From Rheinheimera faecalis (GTDB lineage: Bacteria; Pseudomonadota; Gammaproteobacteria; Enterobacterales; Alteromonadaceae): a DNA stretch of 64,000 bases. The translations under genes were made by a program, and so were the position numbers. Of the stretch, positions 16,613-26,204 are shown one piece after another. Below the pieces are notes generated by a model. It had not been told where the DNA came from. It did not search any database and worked only from the letters and a program-made list of their open reading frames with translations. The DNA lies in NCBI RefSeq assembly GCF_021290965.1, contig NZ_JAJOYT010000005.1, forward strand, positions 62,001-126,000. The letters run 5' to 3'. Every line of letters begins with the position of its first letter. Positions within the stretch are counted from its first letter, which is position 1.

Positions 16613-17432
16613 CACAAACAAATGCAAAATTTCCGGGCATAACTAAATCCGGATGGCGGATTTTATTAAATAAAGCCCATCCGCCTTTGTAGCGACCAGG
16701 TTCAATACGATGCATATACTGGCCGCCTTTTTGGCCATCCAGCATGGCAATAACCCTGTTGCCTTCGACGACAAAACCATCACCAAACTGATCGACAAAA
16801 TGCCCTTTGGTCAGCAAGACTCTGTCATTGCAAAGCTGAGCGGTAAACTGTAAGCGGCGTTGTTGGTCTCTGATCTTCAGGGTATTCACTTCATAGCTGT
16901 ATTCCCAGTGTTCAGGGCTTTGTTGCAGCTCGCCTTTTTCTACTTTGATAAGCGTCTGTCCTGAGGCATCGGACATCATAAAAGAAAAACATAACCAGCC
17001 TGATTCAGAGTGCAGCGTAAAAAACTCCTGCCCATTGACCCAGATACAGTGCTGTTCACTATCGCCAGGGACGAAGTCAGCATACACAGTGTTCATCCCG
17101 ACAGACACCTGTACTCTGCGGTTTGGATCAAAACTAAAACCGGGTTTATTGATACGTTGTTGGTTAAAAGGCTGATTGATACGTTCCACTAAGGTATTGC
17201 GGCTGAGTAAAGCACTGCGCAATTGTTTGGCGTGTAAGGGGCAAATCAGCACTGCAGAGGAACTAGTGGGCTGCTGACCAGGCTGATCACTGGGCTGAGC
17301 ATAGTAGCGAAACACCGGACTGCCGCAGAACACACAGCCATAAAAACACTGCTGGCGTGTTTGCAATTTTTGTTGTTCTGTTAAATCTGCTGCCAAAGTT
17401 AATTCTGGTCTATGTTCCTCAACTGGCTGCAT
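16578..17432 (-). CDS. Unknown protein with N-terminal HNH-like zinc motif
   Basis: A 284-residue cytoplasmic-looking protein. Near the N-terminus there is CVFC (Cys33, Cys36) and CPLH (Cys64, His67), a spacing like the metal-binding frame of HNH endonucleases. I do not see a clear catalytic HNH triad, so nuclease activity is doubtful. The remaining ~200 residues look beta-rich and may be a separate domain (VWNGQEFFTL-like strands, GDGFVVEGNRVIAMLDG). I do not recognise the family. The gene is alone, with AT-rich flanks on both sides, and its 3' end runs into the imperfect repeats near 16.5 kb. Codon use does not look foreign by eye. Confidence 0.55.
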   Translation of the reverse strand: MQPVEEHRPELTLAADLTEQQKLQTRQQCFYGCVFCGSPVFRYYAQPSDQPGQQPTSSSAVLICPLHAKQLRSALLSRNTLVERINQPFNQQRINKPGFSFDPNRRVQVSVGMNTVYADFVPGDSEQHCIWVNGQEFFTLHSESGWLCFSFMMSDASGQTLIKVEKGELQQSPEHWEYSYEVNTLKIRDQQRRLQFTAQLCNDRVLLTKGHFVDQFGDGFVVEGNRVIAMLDGQKGGQYMHRIEPGRYKGGWALFNKIRHPDLVMPGNFAFVCAAKRKYPGTDR

Positions 17433-17581
17433 ATCGATAAAACCTGCATAAATAGTAATGTAAAACTCAAGTCTCTAAATTAACTGAGGATCACGAGCTT
17501 TCACAATGCCTGAAAAGGGAAAAAACACAATAAAGAGCGAAAAAATGAAAAAAAGCTGAGCTATGTCAACTGCGGCGGTTT

Positions 17582-18394
17582 TCAGCCTGCAGTGCTTTTG
17601 ATCTGATCAAAATAAGCTGGATGCTGGCGCCATAACTCTTTAGCAGGTTGTTGTTGGTATTTCCGCAGTAAAGGGTCGAATACCGGAATCTTCAGCAGTG
17701 CATCCAGTGAGCTTATTAATTGCTGCAGGTTTTTATCTTTCAGGCGATTCTGCCGTTGATAACGCTGTATCAGCTCGGGCAGGTTGGTGTTTTGTTGTTG
17801 CAGTTTCTGGTTGGCCTCAATAAAAAACAAGGTGCTGCCCCAGTAGGCTGCTTTATAACGTCTTTGTTGTAGCCAGAGTTTTAACTGCGCCACCAACGCC
17901 AGCTCTGAAACCTGCAGTAATGGTGCGACCTGCTGTAGTTTTTGCAGATACCAGGACGCCGGACTGCCCGTTAATTGTTGCTGTTGCTGCAGCACCTGAT
18001 ATTGCATATAACTGGCAAAACCTTCGGCAAACCATAAGTCTTCTCTATCCAGTAAGGGCAATGCCAGATGACTAAACTCATGGGCGGCTGTCCAGTCTTG
18101 CTGAAATGCAGTCAAATCAAAACTGCTGTCCACCTGAAAAAACACTTTCTGCTTGTCCATACGTTGGGTATAAGCCCAGGGCACAGGTTCTGATGCTGTG
18201 CGGCGCGATAAATAGACGTGAGTGAGCAATGGATAAGGGCCCAGTACCTGATGAGCAGCGTTAAAGCTTTGATCCAGCCAGAGTCTGAGTTTCTGCTGCT
18301 CTGCTTTGGGGAATTCTTCAATGCCATTAAGCTGCATAGCGCCATTGGCCCAGGCAAAGTTGGAAATCAGTAATAACACCGCCAGTAAACGCAT
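17582..18394 (-). CDS. Putative periplasmic gluzincin metalloprotease
   Basis: A 270-residue protein starting with a signal peptide (cleavage near residue 17). The zinc motif HEFSH (residues ~105-109) is followed 15 residues after its second His by WFAEGFASYMQY, giving the HExxH...E arrangement of M1/M61-type gluzincins with Glu at ~124. The rest is glutamine-rich and helical. ATG 18394 is preferred over TTG 18406 because GGAG lies 5 bp before it. It ends the minus-strand pair with the binding protein 15 bp upstream. The pair may be co-transcribed, but no functional link is evident. Substrate unknown. Confidence 0.68.
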   Translation of the reverse strand: MRLLAVLLLISNFAWANGAMQLNGIEEFPKAEQQKLRLWLDQSFNAAHQVLGPYPLLTHVYLSRRTASEPVPWAYTQRMDKQKVFFQVDSSFDLTAFQQDWTAAHEFSHLALPLLDREDLWFAEGFASYMQYQVLQQQQQLTGSPASWYLQKLQQVAPLLQVSELALVAQLKLWLQQRRYKAAYWGSTLFFIEANQKLQQQNTNLPELIQRYQRQNRLKDKNLQQLISSLDALLKIPVFDPLLRKYQQQPAKELWRQHPAYFDQIKSTAG

Positions 18395-18409
18395 ACCACT
18401 CCACAAAAG

Positions 18410-19279
18410 TCAGAACGAGGTGCCAAATACCTGATTATAGAGTTCAGTCAGTTGAGCCCGGTCAGCAGCATCAACCCAGCCTAAATGTGCATCCAGATAA
18501 CTTTTCTGCTGCGAGACTTGCTTCAGGCGCTGTTGGAAAAACTGAGCGAGCTGCTGGCCTTCCGGTGTTTTAGCACACAGGATATAGCCCAGCATATAAG
18601 GTTCTGCTTCTTCTATGCTAAAACTTGTCAGCTCCGTATGCTGACTGTGCTGTGCCAGATAGTGCTGCATCACATTAGGGTATTCAATCAGCAAATCGAC
18701 TCTGTCTTGCACCAGCATATCAATCAGCCCGGCAGACATGTCGACAGAACGGCGTTGCCAAAACTTATCTTGCCATTGGGGTTGTTTAAGCAATGTATCC
18801 AAATGGTCGCCATAAGAGCGGCCCCCACCTACTGCAAAATGCAGTTTATTGTCGTTTTCAAGCAACTGCTGCAAACTGATTTTTTGCTGCTCATTTAGTT
18901 GTTGTTGCAGATACTGCGTTGTTTTGGATGATGTTTTGCTGTAAAGCCGCAACCCTGGAAAGACAGTATGAGGAATAGCAGTCGCATAGCTGAAGGTTAA
19001 ACGTTCAGTGTTTTTGACTCTGTTGCCAGCGCAGGCTGATGCTTCTGTTTTTAACATCGCCATAGCTCGATCTGTTGTAGTCTGGACTGGCTCAGCCTGA
19101 AAAGCAGTCACATCCTGCATCAATAGCTTTAACGTTAAGCCATTGACATCCAAAGCCTGACGGTATTGTTTAGGGTTTTGATGGATGCTGCTGTCCGTTA
19201 ACCAGATAAATTTCTGCACTGCCGCACAAGGAAAAGCCAGCACCAATCCGAACAAAAGAATAAACAGCGATTTTTGCAT
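18410..19279 (-). CDS. Periplasmic substrate-binding-like protein
   Basis: A 289-residue exported protein. A signal peptide of ~20 residues is followed by a fold that resembles family 3 solute-binding proteins, in the variant often annotated as TIGR02285. Features are an N-terminal lobe with LTLKLLMQDVTAF, a cysteine-containing ASACAGNRVKNTERLTFS segment, and a C-terminal hinge with LLIEYPNVMQHYL. No ABC permease or ATPase genes are nearby, so it is probably not a classical transporter subunit. Such orphan proteins are common in Alteromonadales and Pseudomonas. It probably shares a transcript with the metalloprotease gene 15 bp downstream. Confidence 0.7.
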   Translation of the reverse strand: MQKSLFILLFGLVLAFPCAAVQKFIWLTDSSIHQNPKQYRQALDVNGLTLKLLMQDVTAFQAEPVQTTTDRAMAMLKTEASACAGNRVKNTERLTFSYATAIPHTVFPGLRLYSKTSSKTTQYLQQQLNEQQKISLQQLLENDNKLHFAVGGGRSYGDHLDTLLKQPQWQDKFWQRRSVDMSAGLIDMLVQDRVDLLIEYPNVMQHYLAQHSQHTELTSFSIEEAEPYMLGYILCAKTPEGQQLAQFFQQRLKQVSQQKSYLDAHLGWVDAADRAQLTELYNQVFGTSF

Positions 19280-19363
19280 CTACATCATATCCTGCACTAC
19301 ATCTGAAATTCAGCATAGAGCAGGATCTGTTGGAATCACAATGCTATTTTATGAAGCTACTTT

Positions 19364-20245
19364 TTATGAAACCAGTTCTGTTACAGGTTTTTTCCCTGCA
19401 GTCAGGCTGCTGCCCAGGGATGCTGCTATCACAGAAAAGATGGCCAGCCACTGTAAAAGACTTAATTGTTCGGCCAGAATAATTAAGCCAGCCAAAGCAG
19501 CGATAGCTGGTTCTAAGCTCATTAATATGCTGAAACTCTGAGCCGGTAAACGTTTTAACGCCACCATCTCGAGGCTGTACGGAATAGCACTGGATAACAG
19601 CGCTACAGCAAAAGCAAAAGGCAATACACTCCAGCTAAAGAGTGTGGTACCTGCAGAAACTAAACCTATAGGAAACAAAAACAAAGCGGCCACTGCCATA
19701 CCTAAAGCCACAGCTGTTCCGCCATGCAAAGCACCACCTGTTTTCTGGCCAAAGATAATATAACCAGCCCAACAAGCACCAGCCCCTAAAGCTAAAGCTA
19801 CACCTAAGGGATCTAAAGCGCTGGCTTCGGTTTGCCATGGCAACAACAGGGCTATGCCCGCCATCGCCAAAGCAACCCAGAGTAAATCCAGTTTACGTTT
19901 AGACGAGAGCAGCGCCACAGCCAAAGGACCGGTGAATTCCAGCGCTACTGCTATACCCAGAGGAATTCGTTCAATTGCCAGATAAAACATCAGGTTCATG
20001 CCACCCAGACTAACGCCATAAAGCCAAAGCGCTTTTTGGTCCTGTTTAGCTGGCCAGTTTTTCCAGGGCTGAAAGACTAAAGACAAGATCAAAGCCGCAA
20101 AACCCACCCGCAAGGCCGTAGTGCCTTCTGGCCCAATCACAGGAAATAAGGTTTTAGCTAAAGATGCACCGGATTGGATCACCACCATAGCAACTAATAC
20201 ACTGGCAATGGCCCACCAAAACGAAGCATTACGGCTTTGTGGCAT
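19364..20245 (-). CDS. rhtA: EamA/RhtA-like amino acid exporter
   Basis: An inner-membrane transporter of the drug/metabolite superfamily with ten hydrophobic segments in two EamA halves. The sequence resembles RhtA, the threonine/homoserine exporter: the first half has ALRVGFAALILSL and IPLGIAVALEFTGPLAVALL, the second has SAIPYSLEMVALKRLPAQSFSILMSLEPAIAAL. The 293-residue length is typical. It is probably monocistronic, oriented away from the M28 peptidase gene across a 156-bp divergent gap. Export of homoserine-like amino acids is inferred from family similarity only. Confidence 0.75.
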   Translation of the reverse strand: MPQSRNASFWWAIASVLVAMVVIQSGASLAKTLFPVIGPEGTTALRVGFAALILSLVFQPWKNWPAKQDQKALWLYGVSLGGMNLMFYLAIERIPLGIAVALEFTGPLAVALLSSKRKLDLLWVALAMAGIALLLPWQTEASALDPLGVALALGAGACWAGYIIFGQKTGGALHGGTAVALGMAVAALFLFPIGLVSAGTTLFSWSVLPFAFAVALLSSAIPYSLEMVALKRLPAQSFSILMSLEPAIAALAGLIILAEQLSLLQWLAIFSVIAASLGSSLTAGKKPVTELVS

Positions 20246-20401
20246 AAGATTCTCGTAATAAGGATAAAAAGGACGCTATTTTACCACTCAAGCTCAGCTG
20301 GTAGCGACAGGAAAAATTAGCTATTTCAAAGCCTTTGGCTGGTGAGCTGATTCAGTTTGCGCTAGTCTGCTGCATTAATTTTTGGGGTTTTCAGGACTGT
20401 T

Positions 20402-21403
20402 ATGAAGTTATTTCGTATTCCGCTCTGGCTTTGGCTGTTATTTGTACTTGCAGGCCTTGGTTATGCTTTTCATCCTTATCTGTTAGAACAACTGAACCAA
20501 ATGGAGCAAAAACGCCTGTTGGCTCAGCCTCAGCCTGTGGTGGCTCAGATGCCGCAGCGACTGGACTTTGTGCAACAAATGGCTGATTTAAGTTATTTAG
20601 CATCCACCGAACTGGCGGGTCGTGGCACAGGGCAAGCTGGCGGCGCAAAAGCTCAGCAATGGCTGGTCACAGAGTTCACTCAAATAGGTTTAGTTGCGGC
20701 TGGCACAGAAGGTTATTTGCAGTCATATCAACCGACCACAGGCAAAGCTCAACTGATGAAGGGGGCTGCTAATGTGTTGGGCCGGATTGAAGGCTCGGAT
20801 CCTAGCTTACCTATGCTGGTGCTGACAGCGCATTACGATCATTTGGGTTTGCACCAGGGAAAAATTTATTTTGGTGCTGACGATAATGCGTCAGGTGTTG
20901 CCGCTTTGTTGGCGATGGCGCGTTATTTTAAGCAACATCCACCCCGCCATACTCTGTTGTTTGCCGCGTTGGACAACGAAGAAACCGGCATGTGGGGTGC
21001 CCGCATGTTGTTTGAGCAAGAGCTGCTGGCACCACAACGCGTGAAGCTGAATATCAATATGGATATGCTGAGCCACGACACCAATAAGCAGTTAATTGCT
21101 GTGGGTTCTTATCATTATCCGGAGCTGGAAAAGCCATTGCAGCAACTGCAGCAACAAAGTTCAGTGCGTTTATTATTGGGTTATGACAGACCAACATGGT
21201 TGGTTGGCACGCATCAGGACTGGACCTTAAGTTCAGACCACAGAGAGTTTCACAAAAGAGCAGTGCCTTTTGTCTATTTTGGTGTGCCGGATCACGCCGA
21301 TTACCACCAGCCAACGGATACAGTGGAAAATATCGATCAAGAGTTTTACCGCGAAGTCAGCGAAACAGTGTTGGATGCGGTGCTGTTATTTGATGCTGGC
21401 TGA
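20402..21403 (+). CDS. M28 family zinc aminopeptidase, membrane-anchored
   Basis: A 333-residue protein with an N-terminal hydrophobic segment (residues ~8-24) as anchor or signal. The catalytic M28 domain shows the co-catalytic zinc ligands in order: TAHYDHLG, ADDNASG, LDNEETG (general base Glu and metal Glu), NINMDMLSHD and DHADYHQPTD. The enzyme would act in the periplasm on peptide N-termini. It starts at ATG 20402 after a short gap and precedes sbcD by 64 bp. A functional link to sbcDC is unlikely. Confidence 0.86.
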   Translation: MKLFRIPLWLWLLFVLAGLGYAFHPYLLEQLNQMEQKRLLAQPQPVVAQMPQRLDFVQQMADLSYLASTELAGRGTGQAGGAKAQQWLVTEFTQIGLVAAGTEGYLQSYQPTTGKAQLMKGAANVLGRIEGSDPSLPMLVLTAHYDHLGLHQGKIYFGADDNASGVAALLAMARYFKQHPPRHTLLFAALDNEETGMWGARMLFEQELLAPQRVKLNINMDMLSHDTNKQLIAVGSYHYPELEKPLQQLQQQSSVRLLLGYDRPTWLVGTHQDWTLSSDHREFHKRAVPFVYFGVPDHADYHQPTDTVENIDQEFYREVSETVLDAVLLFDAG

Positions 21404-21467
21404 TGAATATTATATGCCTGTGGTATGCTGAGTTCATTCCGGCATACCGCGGCGTCTCTAAGTTTTT

Positions 21468-22700
21468 ATGCGTATTCTTCATAGCTCCGACTGGCATTTA
21501 GGTCAGCATTTTATTGGCAAAAGCAGAGCAGACGAGCACAGGGCTTTGTTTGGCTGGCTGAAGCAACAAATTGAATTGCATCAGGTCGATGCCTTGATAG
21601 TGGCCGGAGATATTTTTGATACCGCCACTCCTGCCAGTTATGCCCGCGAGCTGTATCATCAATTGATTGTTGATTTGCAATCGACAGGCTGTCAGTTGGT
21701 GATGCTGGGTGGCAATCACGATTCGGTGGCTGTGCTGCAGGAAGGCAAAGAGTTACTGGCCTGTTTACATACCCAAGTGGTACCAGGCTGGTTGGGCGCT
21801 GCAGAATCTCATCTTATCGTTCTGAATACTAAGCAAGGTGAGCCCGGCGCCATTTTGGCTGCCCTACCTTTTTTACGTTCCCGCGATCTATTACAAAGTC
21901 AGAGTGGTCAGCAGGCCAGTGATAAACAGCAGCAGTTACAACAAGCCATAGCAGATTGTTATCAGCAGTGTTTTGTTAAAGCTCAAGCGCTCAAAGCTGA
22001 ACTTGGGCTGGAACTGCCGTTGTTAGCTACAGGGCATTTAACCACAGTGGGGGCCAGTAGCAGTGAGTCGGTGCGGGAGATTTATATTGGCTCTTTAGAG
22101 GCCTTTCCTGCCAGCGCTTTTCCGGAATTTGATTACATCGCCCTGGGTCACATTCATCAGCCGCAATTGGTGGCTGGCAAAAAGCATATTCGTTACAGCG
22201 GCTCGCCTATTCCATTAAGTTTTGATGAAGCAAAACAGCAAAAATCCATGGTGTTGCTGGATTTCACCACTGCTGAAGGTGCGATTGAATTGTTGCCTAT
22301 CCCTTGTTTTCAGCCGCTACTCAGCCTGAAATGCAGCTTACCTGAACTTCATTCCTTGTTGCAGCAACCATTGGCAGAGCTTAACCCAGAGCAAAAACTC
22401 TGGCTGGAGCTGGTGTTAACCGGCAGTGATGGCTATCTGAGTGATTTACAAAGCCAGGTACAGCAGCAATTGGATGGATTACCAGTGGAGCTGTTGAAAC
22501 TGCGTCGCGCCAGACAAGCTGCAGTTGGAATTTTAAGTACAGAACAACAAGAGTCTTTGCATGAAATGACACCGGATTTGGTGCTGGAGCGCAGACTGGC
22601 AGCGGAAGATCTCACTGACAGCGAAAAAGCAGAATTTCAGCTGATGCTGCAACAGGTTATGACGCAGTTAGAACAACCTGATCCGCAGGTGCTGCCATGA
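21468..22700 (+). CDS. sbcD: Nuclease SbcCD subunit D
   Basis: Metallophosphoesterase subunit of the SbcCD (Mre11-Rad50-type) complex that opens and trims DNA hairpins and protein-blocked ends. The 410-residue protein contains the five phosphoesterase motifs: DWHLGQHF near the N-terminus, AGDIFDTATP, GGNHD, TGHLT and GHIHQPQL. The C-terminal part is the capping and SbcC-contact region. The start ATG 21468 directly begins MRILHSSDWHLG, the canonical N-terminus. It overlaps sbcC by 4 bp (ATGA), giving coupled translation. The palindromic repeat element found just after sbcC is, by chance or not, the kind of structure this nuclease attacks. Confidence 0.95.
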   Translation: MRILHSSDWHLGQHFIGKSRADEHRALFGWLKQQIELHQVDALIVAGDIFDTATPASYARELYHQLIVDLQSTGCQLVMLGGNHDSVAVLQEGKELLACLHTQVVPGWLGAAESHLIVLNTKQGEPGAILAALPFLRSRDLLQSQSGQQASDKQQQLQQAIADCYQQCFVKAQALKAELGLELPLLATGHLTTVGASSSESVREIYIGSLEAFPASAFPEFDYIALGHIHQPQLVAGKKHIRYSGSPIPLSFDEAKQQKSMVLLDFTTAEGAIELLPIPCFQPLLSLKCSLPELHSLLQQPLAELNPEQKLWLELVLTGSDGYLSDLQSQVQQQLDGLPVELLKLRRARQAAVGILSTEQQESLHEMTPDLVLERRLAAEDLTDSEKAEFQLMLQQVMTQLEQPDPQVLP

Positions 22701-25700
22701 AAATTTTATCGGTACGGCTGCAAAACTTAAATTCACTGAAAGGTGAGTGGAAAATTGATTTTACTCAGCCACCTTTTGATCAAAGTAATCTGTTTGCTAT
22801 TACTGGTCCAACGGGCGCAGGTAAAAGCACTATTCTCGATGCGATTTGTCTGGCTTTGTATCACCAGACGCCGCGCTTAAAACTCTTGTCGCAAAGCAGC
22901 AACGAGCTGATGACCCGCCATACCAGCGAGTGTCTGGCTGAAGTAGAGTTTCAGGTGCGCGACCAGCGTTATCGCGCCTTTTGGAGCCAGCGTCGTTCCC
23001 GTGGTGCAGTGGACGGCAATTTGCAGGCCGCCAAAGTAGAACTGGCCAAAGCCGATGGTGAAATACTGACAGATAAAAGTAACGAAAAGCTGAAGCTGAC
23101 TGAGCAGATCACAGGCCTGGATTTTGGTCGTTTTACCAAGTCGATGCTGTTGGCTCAGGGTGGTTTTGCCGCCTTCTTAAATGCCCCTGCCAATGAACGG
23201 GCTGAACTATTGGAAGAGCTGACCGGTACTGAAATTTACGGTCAGATTTCGATGCAGGTGTTTGAACAAAACCGCCAGCATAAAACGGCATTGGAATTAT
23301 TGCAGGCCAAAGCGTCGGGTGTGGTGTTGCTGGATTTAGAGCAACGACAGTTGTTGCAGCAGCAGTTGGCAGAGTTAGAGCAACAACAGCAGCAATTGAA
23401 AATAAAACAGCAGCAACAAGCTCCTTTATTAGCCTGGCGTCAGCAGCAACAGCAGGCAGCGGTGCAGCTGCAACAAGCAGAGCTGAAGCAGCAGCAATTT
23501 GAGCAAGAACAGGCCATGCAACAAAGTGCGTTGGTCAAATTGCAAAGTTATCAAAAAGCCGCAGTGCTGTTGCCTTTGTACAAAGAGCTGCAGCAGCAAC
23601 GCTCGGCTGTAACAGAAACACAAGAACAGCAGCAACTTCAATCCCGCCAGGTACAGGAGTTAAAAAATCGGCAGCAGCTGCAATTGCAGCAAGGTCAAGG
23701 CTTAGCTCTGCAAATACAGCAGCAGGTGCAGCAACAGGTTCAGCAACTGCAGCAACATTGTCAGACCTTAACAGCGCAACTGGCACAGCAGCCTCAGGGT
23801 GCAGACCTCGCGGCAGCAGTCGCTGGTTGGAAACCTTTATTGCAGCAACGTCAGCAGGGCTTAGAGCAGCAGAAAAATCTGCAGGCGCAAGTTGCGAATA
23901 ATCAGACTCAGGCTTTACAGCAGCAGTTGCAGCAAATCAGCGCTGAATTACAGCGACTGGATCTTCAATTGCAGCAGAGCACTCCGGCTTTCGCCATTGA
24001 ACTGCCACAATTGCAACAGCAAATACAGCATTACAAAACTCAGTTGCAGACCTATCCATTGTTACTGAGGGTGGCTGCGGCTTTACAACAAAAACAGCAG
24101 CAACAGCAAAAAGAACAACTGGAACTGCAACAAAAACAAAATGACAGCAAGCAGCTGCAGCAACAGGTTGCGGGCTTGCGTGAGCAGTTCAGGTTGTATA
24201 GCGACAGAGTGTTGGATAAACAAAAACTGGTGTTGCAGGAGCGGCTGATTGCAGAGCTCAGCAGTCACAGAGCCAAACTGCAACCAGGCGACGAGTGTCC
24301 GCTTTGTGGCAGTACCACACATCCTGCTATCACTAGTTATCAGGCACTGGATTTAACACAAACCGAAGCAGAGCTGGCGACCTTAACGGCTGAACTGAAG
24401 CAAGTCGAAGAACAGGGTAAGGCTTTACGCGAAAAGCAGCTGCAGCTGGAAGAACAACAAAAAGCTCAGCACTATCAGTTGGAACAGCTGGCTCTGGATA
24501 TTAAGCAGCAAAGCGAGCAATGGACTGAGTTATTGCAGAACCTGCCAAATGTAGAGCAGCAACAACTGCAACAGGCCAGCTTAAAAAAAGCTTTATTGCA
24601 GCAATTTCAGCAGCAGACTCAATTGGAGCTGGAGCAGCAGCAACAACTGGAGCAGCAGCTGCTACAGCGCCAGCTTTGGCAACAACAGCAGCATGAACTG
24701 GCACATCAGCAGCAATTGCTGCTGCAGCAACTGTCTGTGCAACAACAGCAACAGCAACAGCTAGGCGAGGCTTTGCAGCAAAACCAAACCTACTTGCAGC
24801 AACTGGAACAGCAGTGGCAACAAGAGCTTCGGCCCTTTGGTTTTGTGTTGCCCACAGTGGCTCAACAGCAGCAGGCTTGGCAGCTTTGGGCGCAGCAGGC
24901 ACAGCAATGGCAGCAGTGGCAACAGGAGTTGCAACGACAGAGCCAGCAGTTGGATAAAGCGCTGATGCAGCAGCAACAGGCCGATGTGCAGTACCAAAGC
25001 TGGTTAGATAAGCTACAACAGGCAGGTTTAGCGCAAGTATCGGCCAGTCAGAGTGCAGCGCCAGAGCAAGAACTTGAGCATGTGTTGCAACAGCTCACGG
25101 TCTTAAGCAATGAACTGCAACAAAAAACCGGACAGCAGCAACAAAGCGATGCGCAGTTACAGCAGCTGCAATTGAAGTTAACGGCATTGCAGCAAGACTG
25201 GCAAAAACAGCTGGAACAGCAGCAGTTTGGCAGCGAAACCAGCTTTTTAGCTATGTTACTGACCGAACAACAAGTACAGCAATTGACAGAGTTAAAAGAC
25301 AAGCTGGCGAGCGAAAAAATTCGTTGTCAAAGCCAGTTAGAGCAAGCCCGGCAGCAGATTGAGGCTTTAGCTAAACAACAACTGACAGAACAAAGTCTGG
25401 AGCAATTACAGCAGCAAAGCACAGAGCTTGAGCAGCAGTTATTTAGTGCACTGGAGCAGGCTGGCCAATGCCGGCAGCAGTTGCAAAGCGATCAGCAGCA
25501 TCAGCAGCAGCAACAAGAGTTATATAGTCAGATTGAACAACAGCAACAGCTGGTGCAGCAATGGCATAAGTTCAACAGCTTAATAGGCTCAGCCGATGGT
25601 GCTAAATTCCGTCGTTTCGCTCAGGGTTTAACTTTATTGCAGCTGGTGGGACTGGCCAATCAGCAGTTGGATAAACTGCACAGCCGTTATCAACTGGCTC

Positions 25701-26056
25701 GTAAAGCCGATGCTGAACTGGAACTACAAGTACTGGATAGTTGGCAGGCTGATACCACAAGAGACACAAAAACTTTATCCGGTGGGGAGAGCTTTTTAGT
25801 CAGTCTGGCTTTGGCTTTAGCTCTGTCGGATTTAGTCAGTCATAAAACCCGCATTGAATCCTTATTTCTGGATGAAGGCTTCGGCACTTTGGACCCGGAC
25901 ACGCTGGAAACTGCGTTGGCGGCTTTGGACCAACTGAACGCCAGCGGTAAGATGATCGGTATTATCAGCCATGTGGAAGCATTAAAAGAACGGATTCCGG
26001 TGCAAATTAAACTGCAGAAGCAGCAGGGTTTGGGGTACAGCAGTTTAAGTTACTGA
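22697..26056 (+). CDS. sbcC: Nuclease SbcCD subunit C (Rad50-like ATPase)
   Basis: The ATPase and coiled-coil arm of SbcCD. Walker A GPTGAGKST lies at residues ~37-45. The zinc hook CPLCG is near residue 533, about midway. The ABC signature LSGGESF is near 1027 and Walker B LFLDEGFGTLD near 1060. The 1119-residue length is normal to slightly long. Both coiled-coil arms are extraordinarily rich in glutamine, with many QQ, QQQ and QQQQQ runs encoded by mixed CAG/CAA codons, far beyond the usual Glu/Gln/Lys pattern. The heptad leucines are still visible, so the coil is probably intact. The antisense strand therefore shows long spurious open frames. Overlaps sbcD by 4 bp. Confidence 0.95.
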   Translation: MKILSVRLQNLNSLKGEWKIDFTQPPFDQSNLFAITGPTGAGKSTILDAICLALYHQTPRLKLLSQSSNELMTRHTSECLAEVEFQVRDQRYRAFWSQRRSRGAVDGNLQAAKVELAKADGEILTDKSNEKLKLTEQITGLDFGRFTKSMLLAQGGFAAFLNAPANERAELLEELTGTEIYGQISMQVFEQNRQHKTALELLQAKASGVVLLDLEQRQLLQQQLAELEQQQQQLKIKQQQQAPLLAWRQQQQQAAVQLQQAELKQQQFEQEQAMQQSALVKLQSYQKAAVLLPLYKELQQQRSAVTETQEQQQLQSRQVQELKNRQQLQLQQGQGLALQIQQQVQQQVQQLQQHCQTLTAQLAQQPQGADLAAAVAGWKPLLQQRQQGLEQQKNLQAQVANNQTQALQQQLQQISAELQRLDLQLQQSTPAFAIELPQLQQQIQHYKTQLQTYPLLLRVAAALQQKQQQQQKEQLELQQKQNDSKQLQQQVAGLREQFRLYSDRVLDKQKLVLQERLIAELSSHRAKLQPGDECPLCGSTTHPAITSYQALDLTQTEAELATLTAELKQVEEQGKALREKQLQLEEQQKAQHYQLEQLALDIKQQSEQWTELLQNLPNVEQQQLQQASLKKALLQQFQQQTQLELEQQQQLEQQLLQRQLWQQQQHELAHQQQLLLQQLSVQQQQQQQLGEALQQNQTYLQQLEQQWQQELRPFGFVLPTVAQQQQAWQLWAQQAQQWQQWQQELQRQSQQLDKALMQQQQADVQYQSWLDKLQQAGLAQVSASQSAAPEQELEHVLQQLTVLSNELQQKTGQQQQSDAQLQQLQLKLTALQQDWQKQLEQQQFGSETSFLAMLLTEQQVQQLTELKDKLASEKIRCQSQLEQARQQIEALAKQQLTEQSLEQLQQQSTELEQQLFSALEQAGQCRQQLQSDQQHQQQQQELYSQIEQQQQLVQQWHKFNSLIGSADGAKFRRFAQGLTLLQLVGLANQQLDKLHSRYQLARKADAELELQVLDSWQADTTRDTKTLSGGESFLVSLALALALSDLVSHKTRIESLFLDEGFGTLDPDTLETALAALDQLNASGKMIGIISHVEALKERIPVQIKLQKQQGLGYSSLSY

Positions 26057-26057
26057 C

Positions 26058-26185
26058 CATACCCTTCGTACTTGAAACTGCAGCTTTGTTGACTGCGTGC
26101 TCTCGCCCCAGTCACATAGGTGAACTATGCTCCTGGGGTCTCACGCTCTTGTCGCCTCCCTGCAGCTCCAATTACTTTGGGTATG
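26058..26185. repeat. Palindromic intergenic repeat, full-length copy 1
   Basis: A 128-bp element with terminal inverted repeats CATACCC/GGGTATG. Its arms are imperfectly complementary over most of the length (CTGCAG in both arms; CGTACTTGAAACTGCAG on the left, CTGCAGCTCCAATTACTT on the right). The centre is a hairpin with CCCCAG...CATAG GTGAA CTATG...CTGGGG. It starts one base after the sbcC stop. Related copies lie at 28714, 50085 and 51968. Confidence 0.8.
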
Positions 26186-26204
26186 TATTGCAGTTAGTTG
26201 GGTG

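Noticed and set aside
24501-25302. Long minus-strand open frames inside sbcC
   Set aside because: They are antisense to the CAG/CAA-rich coiled coil and translate to Leu-, Ala- or Cys-rich low-complexity sequence without a start signal.
26058-26185. Palindromic element as the sbcDC terminator
   Set aside because: It has no T run, recurs at three other loci, and a separate hairpin with T7 lies just beyond it.
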